Source of the DNA: Planctomycetaceae bacterium
GTDB taxonomy: Bacteria; Planctomycetota; Planctomycetia; Pirellulales; Thermoguttaceae
NCBI GenBank assembly: GCA_031278315.1
Contig: JAITKS010000347.1
Span: 1 to 37,600, forward strand
DNA length: 37,600 nt
Direction of reading: 5' to 3'
Part shown: piece after piece, positions 27,021 to 34,941 of the stretch
Numbering within the stretch: position 1 is the first letter of the stretch
Layout: the number at the start of each line of letters is the position of its first letter
Translations under genes and position numbers: made by a program
The notes under the pieces: model-generated
Databases searched by the model: none
Told to the model about the DNA's origin: nothing
What the model saw: the letters and a program-made list of their open reading frames with translations, nothing else

Positions 27021-27107
27021 GGCAAATTAAATAAGCAAAATGAGCAAGTGAAATAATAAGTCTTTTCAATTTTTTTAGGAATTACTATTTGGTTAGAGAA
27101 AAGGTCT
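26997..27107. repeat. 16-bp inverted repeat across the start of the pentapeptide gene
   Basis: AGACCTTTTCTCTAAC (26997-27012) is exactly complementary to GTTAGAGAAAAGGTCT (27092-27107). A second nested hairpin, TTAGGAAT (27075-27082) with ATTCCTAA (27111-27118), is alongside. The first arm encodes residues 3-8 of the predicted protein. Confidence 0.6.
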
Positions 27108-27122
27108 ATTATTCCTAACGAT

Positions 27123-27264
27123 AACTTCTAAAAATTAATATTAGGAGGAATGAAGGCGTCTTGTCTGTACTTTTTTTGTACGAAAAACGCCTAAATATGC
27201 GGTCGAGATGACCGCGTTCCTTCTAACAATAAATTTTTACATTAGGTTTAGGTTTTTAGAAATT
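27123..27264. repeat. family B MITE-like element, copy B1
   Basis: Starts AACTTCTAAAAATTAATATT and ends with the inverted GGTTTTTAGAAATT. Inside are GTCTTGTCTGTAC, GTACGAAAAACGCC and GGTCGAGATGACCGCG. The right end overlaps the stop codon of the riboflavin synthase gene (27263-27265). Confidence 0.8.
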
Positions 27265-27874
27265 AACTGACGGTTACTGACTGATTTTTTGAATCAAATA
27301 AACGTTGAACATATTTTGCTAGGATATCTGTTTCGATATTTACTTTATCTCCGATTTGACGGATTCCTAAAGTTGTTTCTTTTAACGTGTATGGAATTAG
27401 CGCAACACTAAATAAATCGCTTTCACATTTTACAAGTGTTAAACTTACTCCATCGACAGTAACCGATCCTTTCGATGCCGTTTGAATAGATAAATCTTTC
27501 GGTATTTTGAAATAATAATCTTTCCAATCGCCTAAATCTTCAACTCGAACCAACTCGCCTTGACCGTCAATATGTCCCGAAACAAAATGACCTCCGAGCC
27601 GCTCGCCAATCATTAACGATCTCTCAAGATTAACACGGCTGCCGACAATCAATTCACCAAGATTGGTTCGCAATAGAGTTTCGGGGCCAACTTGAAATTC
27701 AAATCTATTGTCTGTCTTATTTATTACCGTCAAACAACATCCATTGACCGCAACGCTGTCAGAAATATCAACTGACATTCCAACTAACTCATCCTCAACT
27801 TCAAGCCGGCAGCCGACACCTTCTATCGTTACATTTGATACCCGCCCTAAAGCCTCAACTATTCCAGAAAACAT
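27263..27874 (-). CDS. ribE: riboflavin synthase alpha chain
   Basis: The enzyme dismutates two 6,7-dimethyl-8-ribityllumazine molecules to riboflavin and a pyrimidine. Two lumazine-binding halves are seen in 203 residues: MFSGIVEALGRV with VNGCCLTVINK (first), then GHIDGQGELV with VDGVSLTLVKC (second). This duplication is the family hallmark. The last codons and the stop fall at the end of a family B repeat, so the C-terminus (DSKNQSVTVS) may have been shaped by the insertion. No other rib genes are adjacent. GAGAG precedes the ATG. Confidence 0.95.
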   Translation of the reverse strand: MFSGIVEALGRVSNVTIEGVGCRLEVEDELVGMSVDISDSVAVNGCCLTVINKTDNRFEFQVGPETLLRTNLGELIVGSRVNLERSLMIGERLGGHFVSGHIDGQGELVRVEDLGDWKDYYFKIPKDLSIQTASKGSVTVDGVSLTLVKCESDLFSVALIPYTLKETTLGIRQIGDKVNIETDILAKYVQRLFDSKNQSVTVS

Positions 27875-27985
27875 AAATCACTCTCTCACTATCTTTCTAA
27901 ACTTAAATTATTTTTCATTAGATCGAAATAAAAAAATGTAATCTTTCACTGATATACTAAATATATTTCGTTGAAATATTACTTT

Positions 27986-28480
27986 TCATTTTATTCCGCT
28001 TGGAATTATTCCGCTTGGAAAAGTAAAACCGATTTGCAAAGCCAATTGTCCCCATTCACATTTGAATGGAATCATTATCGGATGCGAATTTTGCGGAAAA
28101 TGAAGTCTGCAATTTTCACCGTATAGAACATTCGGTAATGTTATACTTAGCGAATATTGTGCTAACTTTGCTTTCGCTCCGCCGCATACAATATTAGTAA
28201 TTTCCCCAACGGCATCCATGACGTCATCGTTTACGTCGTTTAGATCGGGGTCAATTAACATTGTTGCGGCAGCTTTTACAGCTACACTAACAGACATCGA
28301 AAGAACAATCGTTCCAATGCCTTTTCCGCTAATCCCGACAATACCGCTAACCGGATGTAATGCCTGATTGTTTTCCATCAGTCCAAGACCAAGCCGTTCA
28401 ATGCGACAACCAAGTTGTGTCGTAAAGGCTTCTTCAAGCCCTGCTATTACAGGGTTAATATAGTCAATATCGATAGTCAT
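27986..28480 (-). CDS. CheX-like chemotaxis phosphatase domain protein
   Basis: CheX/CheC proteins dephosphorylate CheY-P. The 164-residue protein has the phosphatase motif ExxN as E93-I-T-N96 in VGEITNIVCGGAKAKL, with the usual following stretch and a GIVGISGKGIGTIVLS strand pair at residues 46-61. A single motif fits CheX rather than CheC. AGGAG lies 8 bases upstream of the ATG. No cheA or cheY is near; in planctomycetes such orphan CheX proteins are common, so the partner is unknown. Confidence 0.85.
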   Translation of the reverse strand: MTIDIDYINPVIAGLEEAFTTQLGCRIERLGLGLMENNQALHPVSGIVGISGKGIGTIVLSMSVSVAVKAAATMLIDPDLNDVNDDVMDAVGEITNIVCGGAKAKLAQYSLSITLPNVLYGENCRLHFPQNSHPIMIPFKCEWGQLALQIGFTFPSGIIPSGIK

Positions 28481-28549
28481 AATAATCTCCTTTCAAATAT
28501 CAGAAACCGGCACAAAATTAATTTCTACTTACAATCGGGTATGTTTACT

Positions 28550-28671
28550 ACTCGTAACTCGTAATATGAATTTCTGTTGTACAAAGCCGTATTCATATTT
28601 ATTCAAAGTCAGCACCGCAATAAGTAAGCAGACAGCTGACAAAAATACACGTGAGAGCAGTTGAAATGTCC
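28550..28671 (+). repeat. family C element between cheX-like gene and PTPS gene
   Basis: Plus-strand order: CTCGTAATATGAATTTCTG, the stem GTCAGC (28608-28613) with GCTGAC (28635-28640), and GTGAGAGCAGTTGAAATG at the end. The stem sequence differs from other copies but still pairs perfectly. Confidence 0.7.
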
Positions 28672-28846
28672 ATATAATTCACATATCCCGAACTCAAATA
28701 TTCAGCAGTACAACAATTTCAACTCTCATACAAAGAATTTTTTTTACACCGCCGAAAGTTAAGGCAACATTATGACTCTTTTTTTAATTTGGTCAACAGA
28801 GGACAAAACACAAATTTCAGAATAAAAAAAACACAAAAAATAAAAA

Positions 28847-28926
28847 AGTGGTTAGTGAGTAGTGGTGAGTGATTTGAACTTATAATCCGTGATAATTTCC
28901 GCATGCGAACTAACCACTAACCACTA
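28847..28926. repeat. family D palindromic repeat, copy 1
   Basis: AGTGGTTAGTGAGTAGTGG at the left mirrors AACTAACCACTAACCACT at the right. Inside is AATCCGTGATAATTTCCGC followed by ATGCGAA. The same element, inverted, is at 36211-36284. Confidence 0.75.
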
Positions 28927-29135
28927 TCCTGTAAATCCTGTCAAAAAAAATTCAACTGATATATTACAAAAAAATTTTATGACTGAATACCGTATATTGC
29001 AAAATAAAAACATAAACTTAAAATGAGTTTAACATACGTATCGTATTATGAATTTCGGTTTTCGTTTTAGACAAATATTTCATTGATATATTACCGAAAT
29101 TTAACATACAAACAGTTTAAATAATATTTATGGAC

Positions 29136-29189
29136 ATCTCTAATAATTATTTTTTTATTGTCGTTGCGAACATAAAAATTATTAGAGAT
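29136..29189 (+). promoter_or_regulatory. leader hairpin just upstream of the PTPS gene
   Basis: ATCTCTAATAATT (29136-29148) and AATTATTAGAGAT (29177-29189) are perfect 13-bp arms around 28 bases, ending 27 bp before the ATG at 29217. It could be an mRNA leader stem or an operator; nothing shows which. Confidence 0.4.
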
Positions 29190-29216
29190 ATTGTTAAATT
29201 TTCCCTTTAATTGAAA

Positions 29217-29708
29217 ATGGCATATTCAATTCGATTCGATAGCGACACATTAAGTTTTCCGGCGTCGCATTTTATTACTTTTGGCAATCCTGAAAAAATA
29301 GAAGCATTACACGGACATAATTTTCGCGTGCGTGCGGAAATCATGGGACCTCTTGGTAAACTTGGTTACGTCATTGATTTTTTGCCGGCTTACGACGCTC
29401 TTAAAAAAATTTGTGATACTTTATCACATAAAATTCTTTTACCTGCTAATCATCCGTATATAAAAATCCGTGATTCAAAAAATGGTACTATTAACGTAAC
29501 CGTGCCGCCTCTGCGATGGTCGTTTCCTTCAAACGACACTTTAGTTCTGCCTTTAATAAACAGCACAACAGAATTACTCGCAGAATATATAGCAAAAAAA
29601 TTTCACAAAACTCTCGAAGAATACAACGCATTCGAATATGAAACTTCAAAATATAAATTAAAAATAGAAATCGAAGAAGCTGCCGGAATGTGGGCTGTGT
29701 ACGAATAA
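29217..29708 (+). CDS. 6-pyruvoyl-tetrahydropterin synthase family, Cys-less PTPS-III-type
   Basis: The family acts on 7,8-dihydroneopterin triphosphate. Zinc ligands H18 (FPASHF), H32 and H34 (LHGHNF) are present, as are YVIDF and LSHKILLP. The catalytic Cys of QueD/PTPS, four residues before the first His of HGH, is replaced by I28, followed by E29 (IEALHGH). That Cys-minus, Glu-plus pattern matches PTPS-III, which can replace dihydroneopterin aldolase in folate synthesis. So a folate role is more likely than queuosine, by inference only. Start: ATG at 29217, 163 residues. An insertion relative to QueD lies at residues 80-110. No folate or queuosine genes adjoin. Confidence 0.85.
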   Translation: MAYSIRFDSDTLSFPASHFITFGNPEKIEALHGHNFRVRAEIMGPLGKLGYVIDFLPAYDALKKICDTLSHKILLPANHPYIKIRDSKNGTINVTVPPLRWSFPSNDTLVLPLINSTTELLAEYIAKKFHKTLEEYNAFEYETSKYKLKIEIEEAAGMWAVYE

Positions 29709-29751
29709 ACTCATCATAATAATATTGTAATATTTCAACGAAATGACATCA

Positions 29752-30273
29752 TCATAATAATTTTATATCTTTGATATGTATTATTTCGGGCGTTGAATTT
29801 TTTTCCCATAAAATTGAAATTACATCAATCCGATAATTTACTTTTTTTAACTTTAATAAGTAAATTAATTGTTCGGCAAGATTATATAACCGCTTTTGTT
29901 TTTGCGGCGTGACAGCTTCATACGGTTGTCCGAATATCTTTGAACTTCTAGTTTTGACTTCGACAAAAACTAACATATTCTTGTTTTTATCTTTTGCGAT
30001 AATATCGATTTCGCCGTCTTTAAGAACTACATTTTGTTTTAGAATAAAATAATTATTATCTTTTAGAAACTGTACTGCTTCATTTTCGCCGGCGCGTGCC
30101 AGCTGATCTTTGGGCTTATTTGAGATGCTTTTCCGTATTTTTAGATCAGATAAAAATTTTATACGTAATAACGGGTCGTTGGAAAAATATAAGAATAAAT
30201 CGTTAAAAAAATTTTTTATCCGCTGCCAAATTGATTTCGTATAACGTTTAACTTTTTTAAAATTACAAATCAT
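29752..30273 (-). CDS. UPF0102 (YraN family) nuclease-fold protein
   Basis: YraN proteins have a restriction-endonuclease-like fold with unproven role. The core spans residues 57-173: ARAGENEAVQFLKDNNYFIL, then GEIDIIAKD and VFVEVKTRSS (the D...ExK motif: D88-type Asp, EVK), and YRIDVISI at the end. A basic N-terminal extension of about 55 residues with several aromatic residues precedes the core; typical family members have 115-125 residues. It lies 81 bp after fxsA in the same direction. Confidence 0.88.
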   Translation of the reverse strand: MICNFKKVKRYTKSIWQRIKNFFNDLFLYFSNDPLLRIKFLSDLKIRKSISNKPKDQLARAGENEAVQFLKDNNYFILKQNVVLKDGEIDIIAKDKNKNMLVFVEVKTRSSKIFGQPYEAVTPQKQKRLYNLAEQLIYLLKLKKVNYRIDVISILWEKNSTPEIIHIKDIKLL

Positions 30274-30354
30274 GTTGTTAGATATAAAAATTGGTAATCT
30301 TGAATGTCGAAATCGACCATTAATTTTTTTTGAGATTTCATAATGTATTTTTTG

Positions 30355-30777
30355 TTACGATATATCAATTACGTTATCGGAGTTATTGTTGTCATTTTTA
30401 TATTTTGTTTTTTTGCGGTATTTTTCAAATTGCAAAGTCAGATGTTCAATAATTATAGTGCGAACAAACGGAAACAATAATAAAATACCGCAAAAGTCGC
30501 TTAGTAGTCCCGGCACGATCAAAAGAGCAGCCGCAAACAAGATCAACATACCGTTCATCGCTGGAAATTTCGGCGTTTCGCCGTTGTCAACTTGACGATT
30601 AAATTCAATCCAGCAACTCGTTCCCTGACGTTTGGATAGAAATATTCCAACCGCACTAATACTAAAAACTAAAATTATCGTGATTACAAGACCAAACATA
30701 TACGAAAAAAACCAAAATACCGCTAATTCAATAACAGGTACTAATATAAGTAACAACATTAATTTCCAGTAAAACAT
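30355..30777 (-). CDS. FxsA family membrane protein
   Basis: FxsA is a small inner-membrane protein; E. coli FxsA overproduction relieves F exclusion of phage T7, but the general role is unknown. The 140 residues have hydrophobic segments at about 4-19, 25-46, 74-88 and 90-110. The family pattern is present: PVIELAVFWFF, GLVITIILVFSISAVG, and LILFAAALLIVPGLLSDFCG. The C-terminus is charged (RKKTKYKNDNNN). It probably forms a pair with the YraN gene. Confidence 0.9.
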   Translation of the reverse strand: MFYWKLMLLLILVPVIELAVFWFFSYMFGLVITIILVFSISAVGIFLSKRQGTSCWIEFNRQVDNGETPKFPAMNGMLILFAAALLIVPGLLSDFCGILLLFPFVRTIIIEHLTLQFEKYRKKTKYKNDNNNSDNVIDIS

Positions 30778-30867
30778 ATTTTTATTTAAAATAACGATTT
30801 AAATATCCGTACCCAAAATTGCAGCTAAACAAAAATTGGTTTAAAGATCAAAAAGAATTAAAAAGTG

Positions 30868-31007
30868 AATTTCTAAAAACCTAATTTAAAAATTTATAGT
30901 TAGAAGGAACGCGGTCGTCTCGACCGCATATTTATTTATGTGTTTTTTGTAAAAAAATAGTGCCGGCGGGACGCCTGCGTTCCTTCTAATATTAGTTTTT
31001 AGAAGTT
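30868..31007. repeat. family B MITE-like element, copy B2 (inverted)
   Basis: AATTTCTAAAAACCTAATTT at the left and TTAGTTTTTAGAAGTT at the right. Inside are AAGGAACGCGGTCGTCTCG and GGGACGCCTGCGTTCC. The orientation is opposite to B1. It lies in the gap between hemerythrin and fxsA genes. Confidence 0.85.
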
Positions 31008-31139
31008 CCTAAAGTAAAAATTGATAACATTACAAAACGGATAATAAACTGATAATATACGTATCGTACTATGAAATTTCAACGATACGATACGTATAAA
31101 ATTTTTCATTTATATTTTTACGTTTTGTATTTTGTCTTA

Positions 31140-31544
31140 TTATTTTTTGTTTTTGATATGTCCTGCAACTTTTGTGTCTTCTTTTTTTATGTGATTTATC
31201 AACCAGTCCCCTACACCGAAAGACACTTTACTAATAAGTGATGTCGTTGGTCCGTCTTTTTTAATTTGCATTACGAGTTCATTTACGAATTTCTTGAAAT
31301 CGTCGTGTAATGATTTGTGATTCATATAGTCGGGGTAGCTATATTGTATTTGTAATTTTTCTTCGTCGCTGAAATGTTTTGAAGTGTACGACTCCAAAAA
31401 GAGCAGCGTACTATTTAATTTTTCGCGTCCTTGTCCTGCCGAACAAGCTGCTAACAACTCATTGACCGCCTCGATCAATTGTTTGTGTTGAGTATCAATT
31501 AGCGGGTTACCTGTTTCAAGGTCTTTGCTCCAAGTGTAAGCCAT
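31140..31544 (-). CDS. bacteriohemerythrin
   Basis: This is a single-domain di-iron oxygen-binding protein. All seven ligands can be placed in the 134 residues: H20 (DTQHKQL), H57 and E61 (SKHFSDEE), H76 and H80 (HKSLH), H118 and D123 (HIKKED). The protein is soluble and cytoplasmic with no signal peptide. Oxygen delivery, storage or sensing are the known roles, and it suggests a microaerobic or oxygen-variable lifestyle. AGGAG lies 8 bases upstream of the ATG. It is a single gene. Confidence 0.95.
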   Translation of the reverse strand: MAYTWSKDLETGNPLIDTQHKQLIEAVNELLAACSAGQGREKLNSTLLFLESYTSKHFSDEEKLQIQYSYPDYMNHKSLHDDFKKFVNELVMQIKKDGPTTSLISKVSFGVGDWLINHIKKEDTKVAGHIKNKK

Positions 31545-31756
31545 AAATTAGCTCCTATTTTTAATTGTTGCAGATGCATTAGTTTATTTATCGAAAATGA
31601 TATCCAAGTGTAAAGTTTATAGTGTAAAGTTTAAAGTTTATAAATTTTATCAATTGGAAAAACGTAATTACATCTTGTTGTTAAATTCAAAACATCCTTT
31701 TTTTACGATTTGTTATTATCCTTAACAACAGTCCAATACCGTTTGCTTTTATTTTG

Positions 31757-32539
31757 TTATTTGCTTATCCAACCGTATCTTGTGTCGTAAACCCATCCTG
31801 TATTCCAGTAGTGATAAACAGTTGATTTACCAGCATGTTTGTAACCGATTTTTTCGCATAATTTAATTGTTTGTTCATTTTCGAGTTGAGTTGTCAGAGT
31901 AACGTTTTTCATGTCGAGCGAGCTGCACCAGAAGTCGCAAGCGTCGAAAAGATGAGTACCGATACCTTGACGCCGATATTGATTATCGACAGCAAGAAGT
32001 TCGATACAACCGTCTCTTTCGATGCCGCCTTGATTATTTATTTGGCGTCGGATACATCGGATTGTAACGAGTCCGACGTGTCGATTACCTTCACGCCAAG
32101 TCCAGATACTATCTGCCAATTCACCAGAAACAGAATAATTGATCCAAGTAAGAAATAATCGCTCAAAGTGCGGACTTAATTCCGGATCACGCTTGAATCG
32201 AGATAATTGACCTGATTGAACTGCAAGTTGTTCAAGCCATTTTGAACAGAATGTTGAAGTGTAAGCACGAACATGTGTATCGAGTCCGGTAACATTATGC
32301 GGAACAGATTTGACAAGACGCAAACGGCGGTCGAAACAAACGCATTGCGCTCCGTTGATAGGAATTGAATCAGGTCCATTGCTATCAAGCGAAATACAAA
32401 CCAACCGAAAACGGTTATGACTCTCGTGCAAGGATTCTTCAAGTTGTTTCGGTGAATAATCGGCTGGAAGTTCAAGTCTTCCGATTGGGAATGCAAAAAA
32501 TTTCGATTCCCATAAAACAGGCAAAATTGAATACGGCAT
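31757..32539 (-). CDS. GNAT N-acetyltransferase, WecD-like
   Basis: GNAT enzymes transfer an acyl group from acyl-CoA to an amine. The acetyl-CoA pyrophosphate loop is YRRQGIG (188-194), preceded by the strand IELLAVDNQ and followed by NEQTIKLCEKIGYK and a hydrophobic end. The N-terminal WESKFFAFPIGRLE (10-23) and the central SRFKRDPELSPHFERLFLTW resemble the dTDP-fucosamine acetyltransferase WecD group, so the substrate may be an amino-sugar nucleotide. That substrate is a guess. A stand-alone gene with 260 residues and no clear ribosome binding site. Confidence 0.75.
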   Translation of the reverse strand: MPYSILPVLWESKFFAFPIGRLELPADYSPKQLEESLHESHNRFRLVCISLDSNGPDSIPINGAQCVCFDRRLRLVKSVPHNVTGLDTHVRAYTSTFCSKWLEQLAVQSGQLSRFKRDPELSPHFERLFLTWINYSVSGELADSIWTWREGNRHVGLVTIRCIRRQINNQGGIERDGCIELLAVDNQYRRQGIGTHLFDACDFWCSSLDMKNVTLTTQLENEQTIKLCEKIGYKHAGKSTVYHYWNTGWVYDTRYGWISK

Positions 32540-32835
32540 AATAACAACCCAAATAAAATTCGTAAAAAAAAATTAGAATTAACGTATCAATAAATGAAAT
32601 GCGAGCTAACTTATAAAACTTATAACGTGAATTGTATATGACTCGTACTATAAATTTCAGATGTTAAACTATTCATTAGGTATATTTTCTTTCTTATAAT
32701 TAAGCAAGAGGGACAACCAAAATTCATCGTACCATGTGTATATTACAAAATTCGTTTTAGATTGTATCACTATTAAGCAACAATAAAAGGGGAGGCAAAA
32801 TTTAGAGAATTGCGAAAAACATCACAAAAAAATTT

Positions 32836-32948
32836 AGTAATATATTAGTAGAATAATTTATTGTTTCCGGTAACGCGGCTGTCTCGACTGCTGTCTTTAG
32901 GAATTTTTGTACAAAAAAGATACAGGCATGACATCAGCGTTACCGGCT
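32836..32948. repeat. chimeric repeat: family A end plus palindromic B-like core
   Basis: AGTAATATATTAGTAGAATAATT (about 32837-32859) is a family A end. It is followed by CCGGTAACGCGGCTGTCTCG and, inverted, CATCAGCGTTACCGG ending near 32948, a palindrome of about 80 bp. The same A-end/B-core junction exists at 907-966. The rest of the 454-bp gap 32540-32993 shows no gene. Confidence 0.6.
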
Positions 32949-32993
32949 AAAATTGGTTTTATAAATTTACTTCAATTACAAAATCTTTCTGTT

Positions 32994-34019
32994 TTAAAAA
33001 ATTTCGGTTGTGAAAATTTGACTATCTGTTGATGACGGCTGCGGTTGATTTTGCATCTGATCGAGATATAGAACTCTATGTGAATTTGGCGTATTCGGCT
33101 GATTTACCGGCGAATAATTTTGCGGAGAATTTGGCAAATAATTTGGCAAATAATTTTGCGGATAATTTTGTTTGATTGGCGTACCAACTCTAGCTGTGAT
33201 AGTTTCGTACACGATCTTTTCTTCGCAGTGTAGAACGGGCAGGGCAGTAATTTGTTTTTCGCCGGTTTCGTAATATCTTCTGACGATTCGTTTTGTTCGC
33301 GGATTAATTACATTGACTAAAGTTTCTGTTTTTTGTTTTATCGGAGCAAATTTTAATTTGTAATCGATTCGCGGTTTGTATGCGGTGACAGTTTTTACTG
33401 CAACGGGAATAGCACCCGGAGTTCCTGCTGCTACAACAGTTACGGCGGATGCACGTCGTGTATATTTACCGTCGATAAAAATATCAGACGCCGAATTTTG
33501 CGATGGAATAACGTAAACAATTTCGACTCCTGTAGAATTAGATGATCTCATATAATTCGGTTGATTGGGTGAGGTTGTTACGGTTCCTGTTGCGGGTTGA
33601 CCGACGGAACCGACATTACCGGTAACAGGTGAAATTGTCGGAATGTTAGCTTGTGGAATAAGTGTCGAGCGGGTTGACGGCGCAGCTTGAACTGGAATTG
33701 ATGGAACAGGTGCGCCGATATTCATCGGCGGTTGATTTACTTGTGCAATTGTTTGACCAGATTGAAAATAACGTGTAGTGTAAGATGTTTCTTCATTTGA
33801 GCCTCCCCATAAACAATCACCGAGATTGTCGGCGAAACAAACAATGCAGAAAAAAAATAGTAATGCAATCGGGGCGAAGTTAAAGAGTAATATTTGTCTA
33901 AAGAGAGTACGTATTCGAGTTTGTCGAATTGAATGTAAGCAGACATTTTTCAAGTCTGACAAACTTATGAATGTTGAATCTAACTTTGCCGCAGTGTATT
34001 TTAATTTTGATTTAGGCAT
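32994..34019 (-). CDS. secreted or membrane-anchored Pro/Asn/Gln-rich protein of unknown function
   Basis: Not recognised. Using the ATG at 34019 (MPKSKLKYTA) the protein has 341 residues: a basic N-terminal 42 residues, a hydrophobic segment at 43-62 (ILLFNFAPIALLFFFCIVCF) that could be a signal anchor, then a long region rich in Pro, Thr, Val, Asn and Gln. It has VEIVYVIPSQNSASDIFIDG and RVGTPIKQ in the middle. Near the C-terminus are short NYLPN/NYSPN-type repeats, reflected in DNA tandem units at about 33104-33172. An alternative ATG at 34064 lies 6 bp from repeat B3. It probably acts in the envelope. Confidence 0.6.
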   Translation of the reverse strand: MPKSKLKYTAAKLDSTFISLSDLKNVCLHSIRQTRIRTLFRQILLFNFAPIALLFFFCIVCFADNLGDCLWGGSNEETSYTTRYFQSGQTIAQVNQPPMNIGAPVPSIPVQAAPSTRSTLIPQANIPTISPVTGNVGSVGQPATGTVTTSPNQPNYMRSSNSTGVEIVYVIPSQNSASDIFIDGKYTRRASAVTVVAAGTPGAIPVAVKTVTAYKPRIDYKLKFAPIKQKTETLVNVINPRTKRIVRRYYETGEKQITALPVLHCEEKIVYETITARVGTPIKQNYPQNYLPNYLPNSPQNYSPVNQPNTPNSHRVLYLDQMQNQPQPSSTDSQIFTTEIF

Positions 34020-34069
34020 ATTTTTTCTTAGAATTATTGTTGAATTATTGTTACAAAAAAACATTAGGT

Positions 34070-34210
34070 AACTTCTAAAAACTAACTAATATTAGGAGGA
34101 ATGCAGGCGTCTTGCCTGTACTTTTTTTGTACAAGAAACGTCTAAATATATGGTCGAGACGACCGCGTTCCTTCTAACAATAAATTTTTACATTAGGTTT
34201 TTTAGAAATT
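34070..34210. repeat. family B MITE-like element, copy B3
   Basis: AACTTCTAAAAACTAACTAA at the left and GTTTTTTAGAAATT at the right; inside AGGAATGCAGGCGTC, GTACAAGAAACG and GGTCGAGACGACCGCG. It has the same orientation as B1. It lies just upstream of the gene at 34019, so it probably contains or displaces that gene's promoter. Confidence 0.85.
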
Positions 34211-34312
34211 CATTAAAATTTATTCTTATCGATTAAACAAAACATAACAAAAAATATCGTACAGTTCACACAAAAAAAATGAAAGTGAAATTTTTTGGGA
34301 ATTATACTTCTC

Positions 34313-34693
34313 GTAATATATCAGTGGAATAATTGTTTTCGTTTTTTTGGTTGTTGATGAATTTTAAATTATCAATCTCATACCTGTTAAGTCCCGCAGG
34401 GACGACACTTTATTAACCGTATGCTTTAGCTTACGGATCAAACGCTATAACCTACCTATCAAGTCCCGCAGGGACGACACTTTATTAACCGTATGCTTTA
34501 GCTTACGGTTTATCAATCACATATCTGTTAAGTCCCGCAGGGACGACACTTTATTAGCTCCTACCGTATGCTGGAGCATACAATTAATAAAGTGTCGTCC
34601 CTAGCGGGACTTCTTGATAGTTAGCTCTTGTTCGTGTATTTCGTGTTTCAAAATTACAAAAAATTTGAAAAACAATTATTCCACTGATATATA
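34313..34693. repeat. family A MITE-like element, copy A3 (381 bp, four hairpin modules)
   Basis: Ends GTAATATATCAGTGGAATAATT (34313) and inverted AATTATTCCACTGATATAT (ending about 34693). It contains three forward GTCCCGCAGGGACGACAC modules (34391, 34463, 34533) and a reverse one (to about 34612), the last two joined head to head across a GTATGCTGGAGCATAC hairpin. Confidence 0.85.
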
Positions 34694-34941
34694 CTTTTCA
34701 CACTTTAAATTTTGGTATTTGTTTTAAACTAAAATTGCTTCTACGGAGCGAATTTGTGGACAATTTTTTTGACTCAAAAACAAAAATTGTGCTGACATAT
34801 TACAAATTTTGGTTTCTCTACAATTATTTCAATTGAGATATTATAGGTTTTATTTTTAACTCGTGCTGAAAAAAAATAATTTTTTCCAAATTTTTTGTAA
34901 TTAGATTTTGTAATAGATTATTTGTAATAGATTAATAGATA

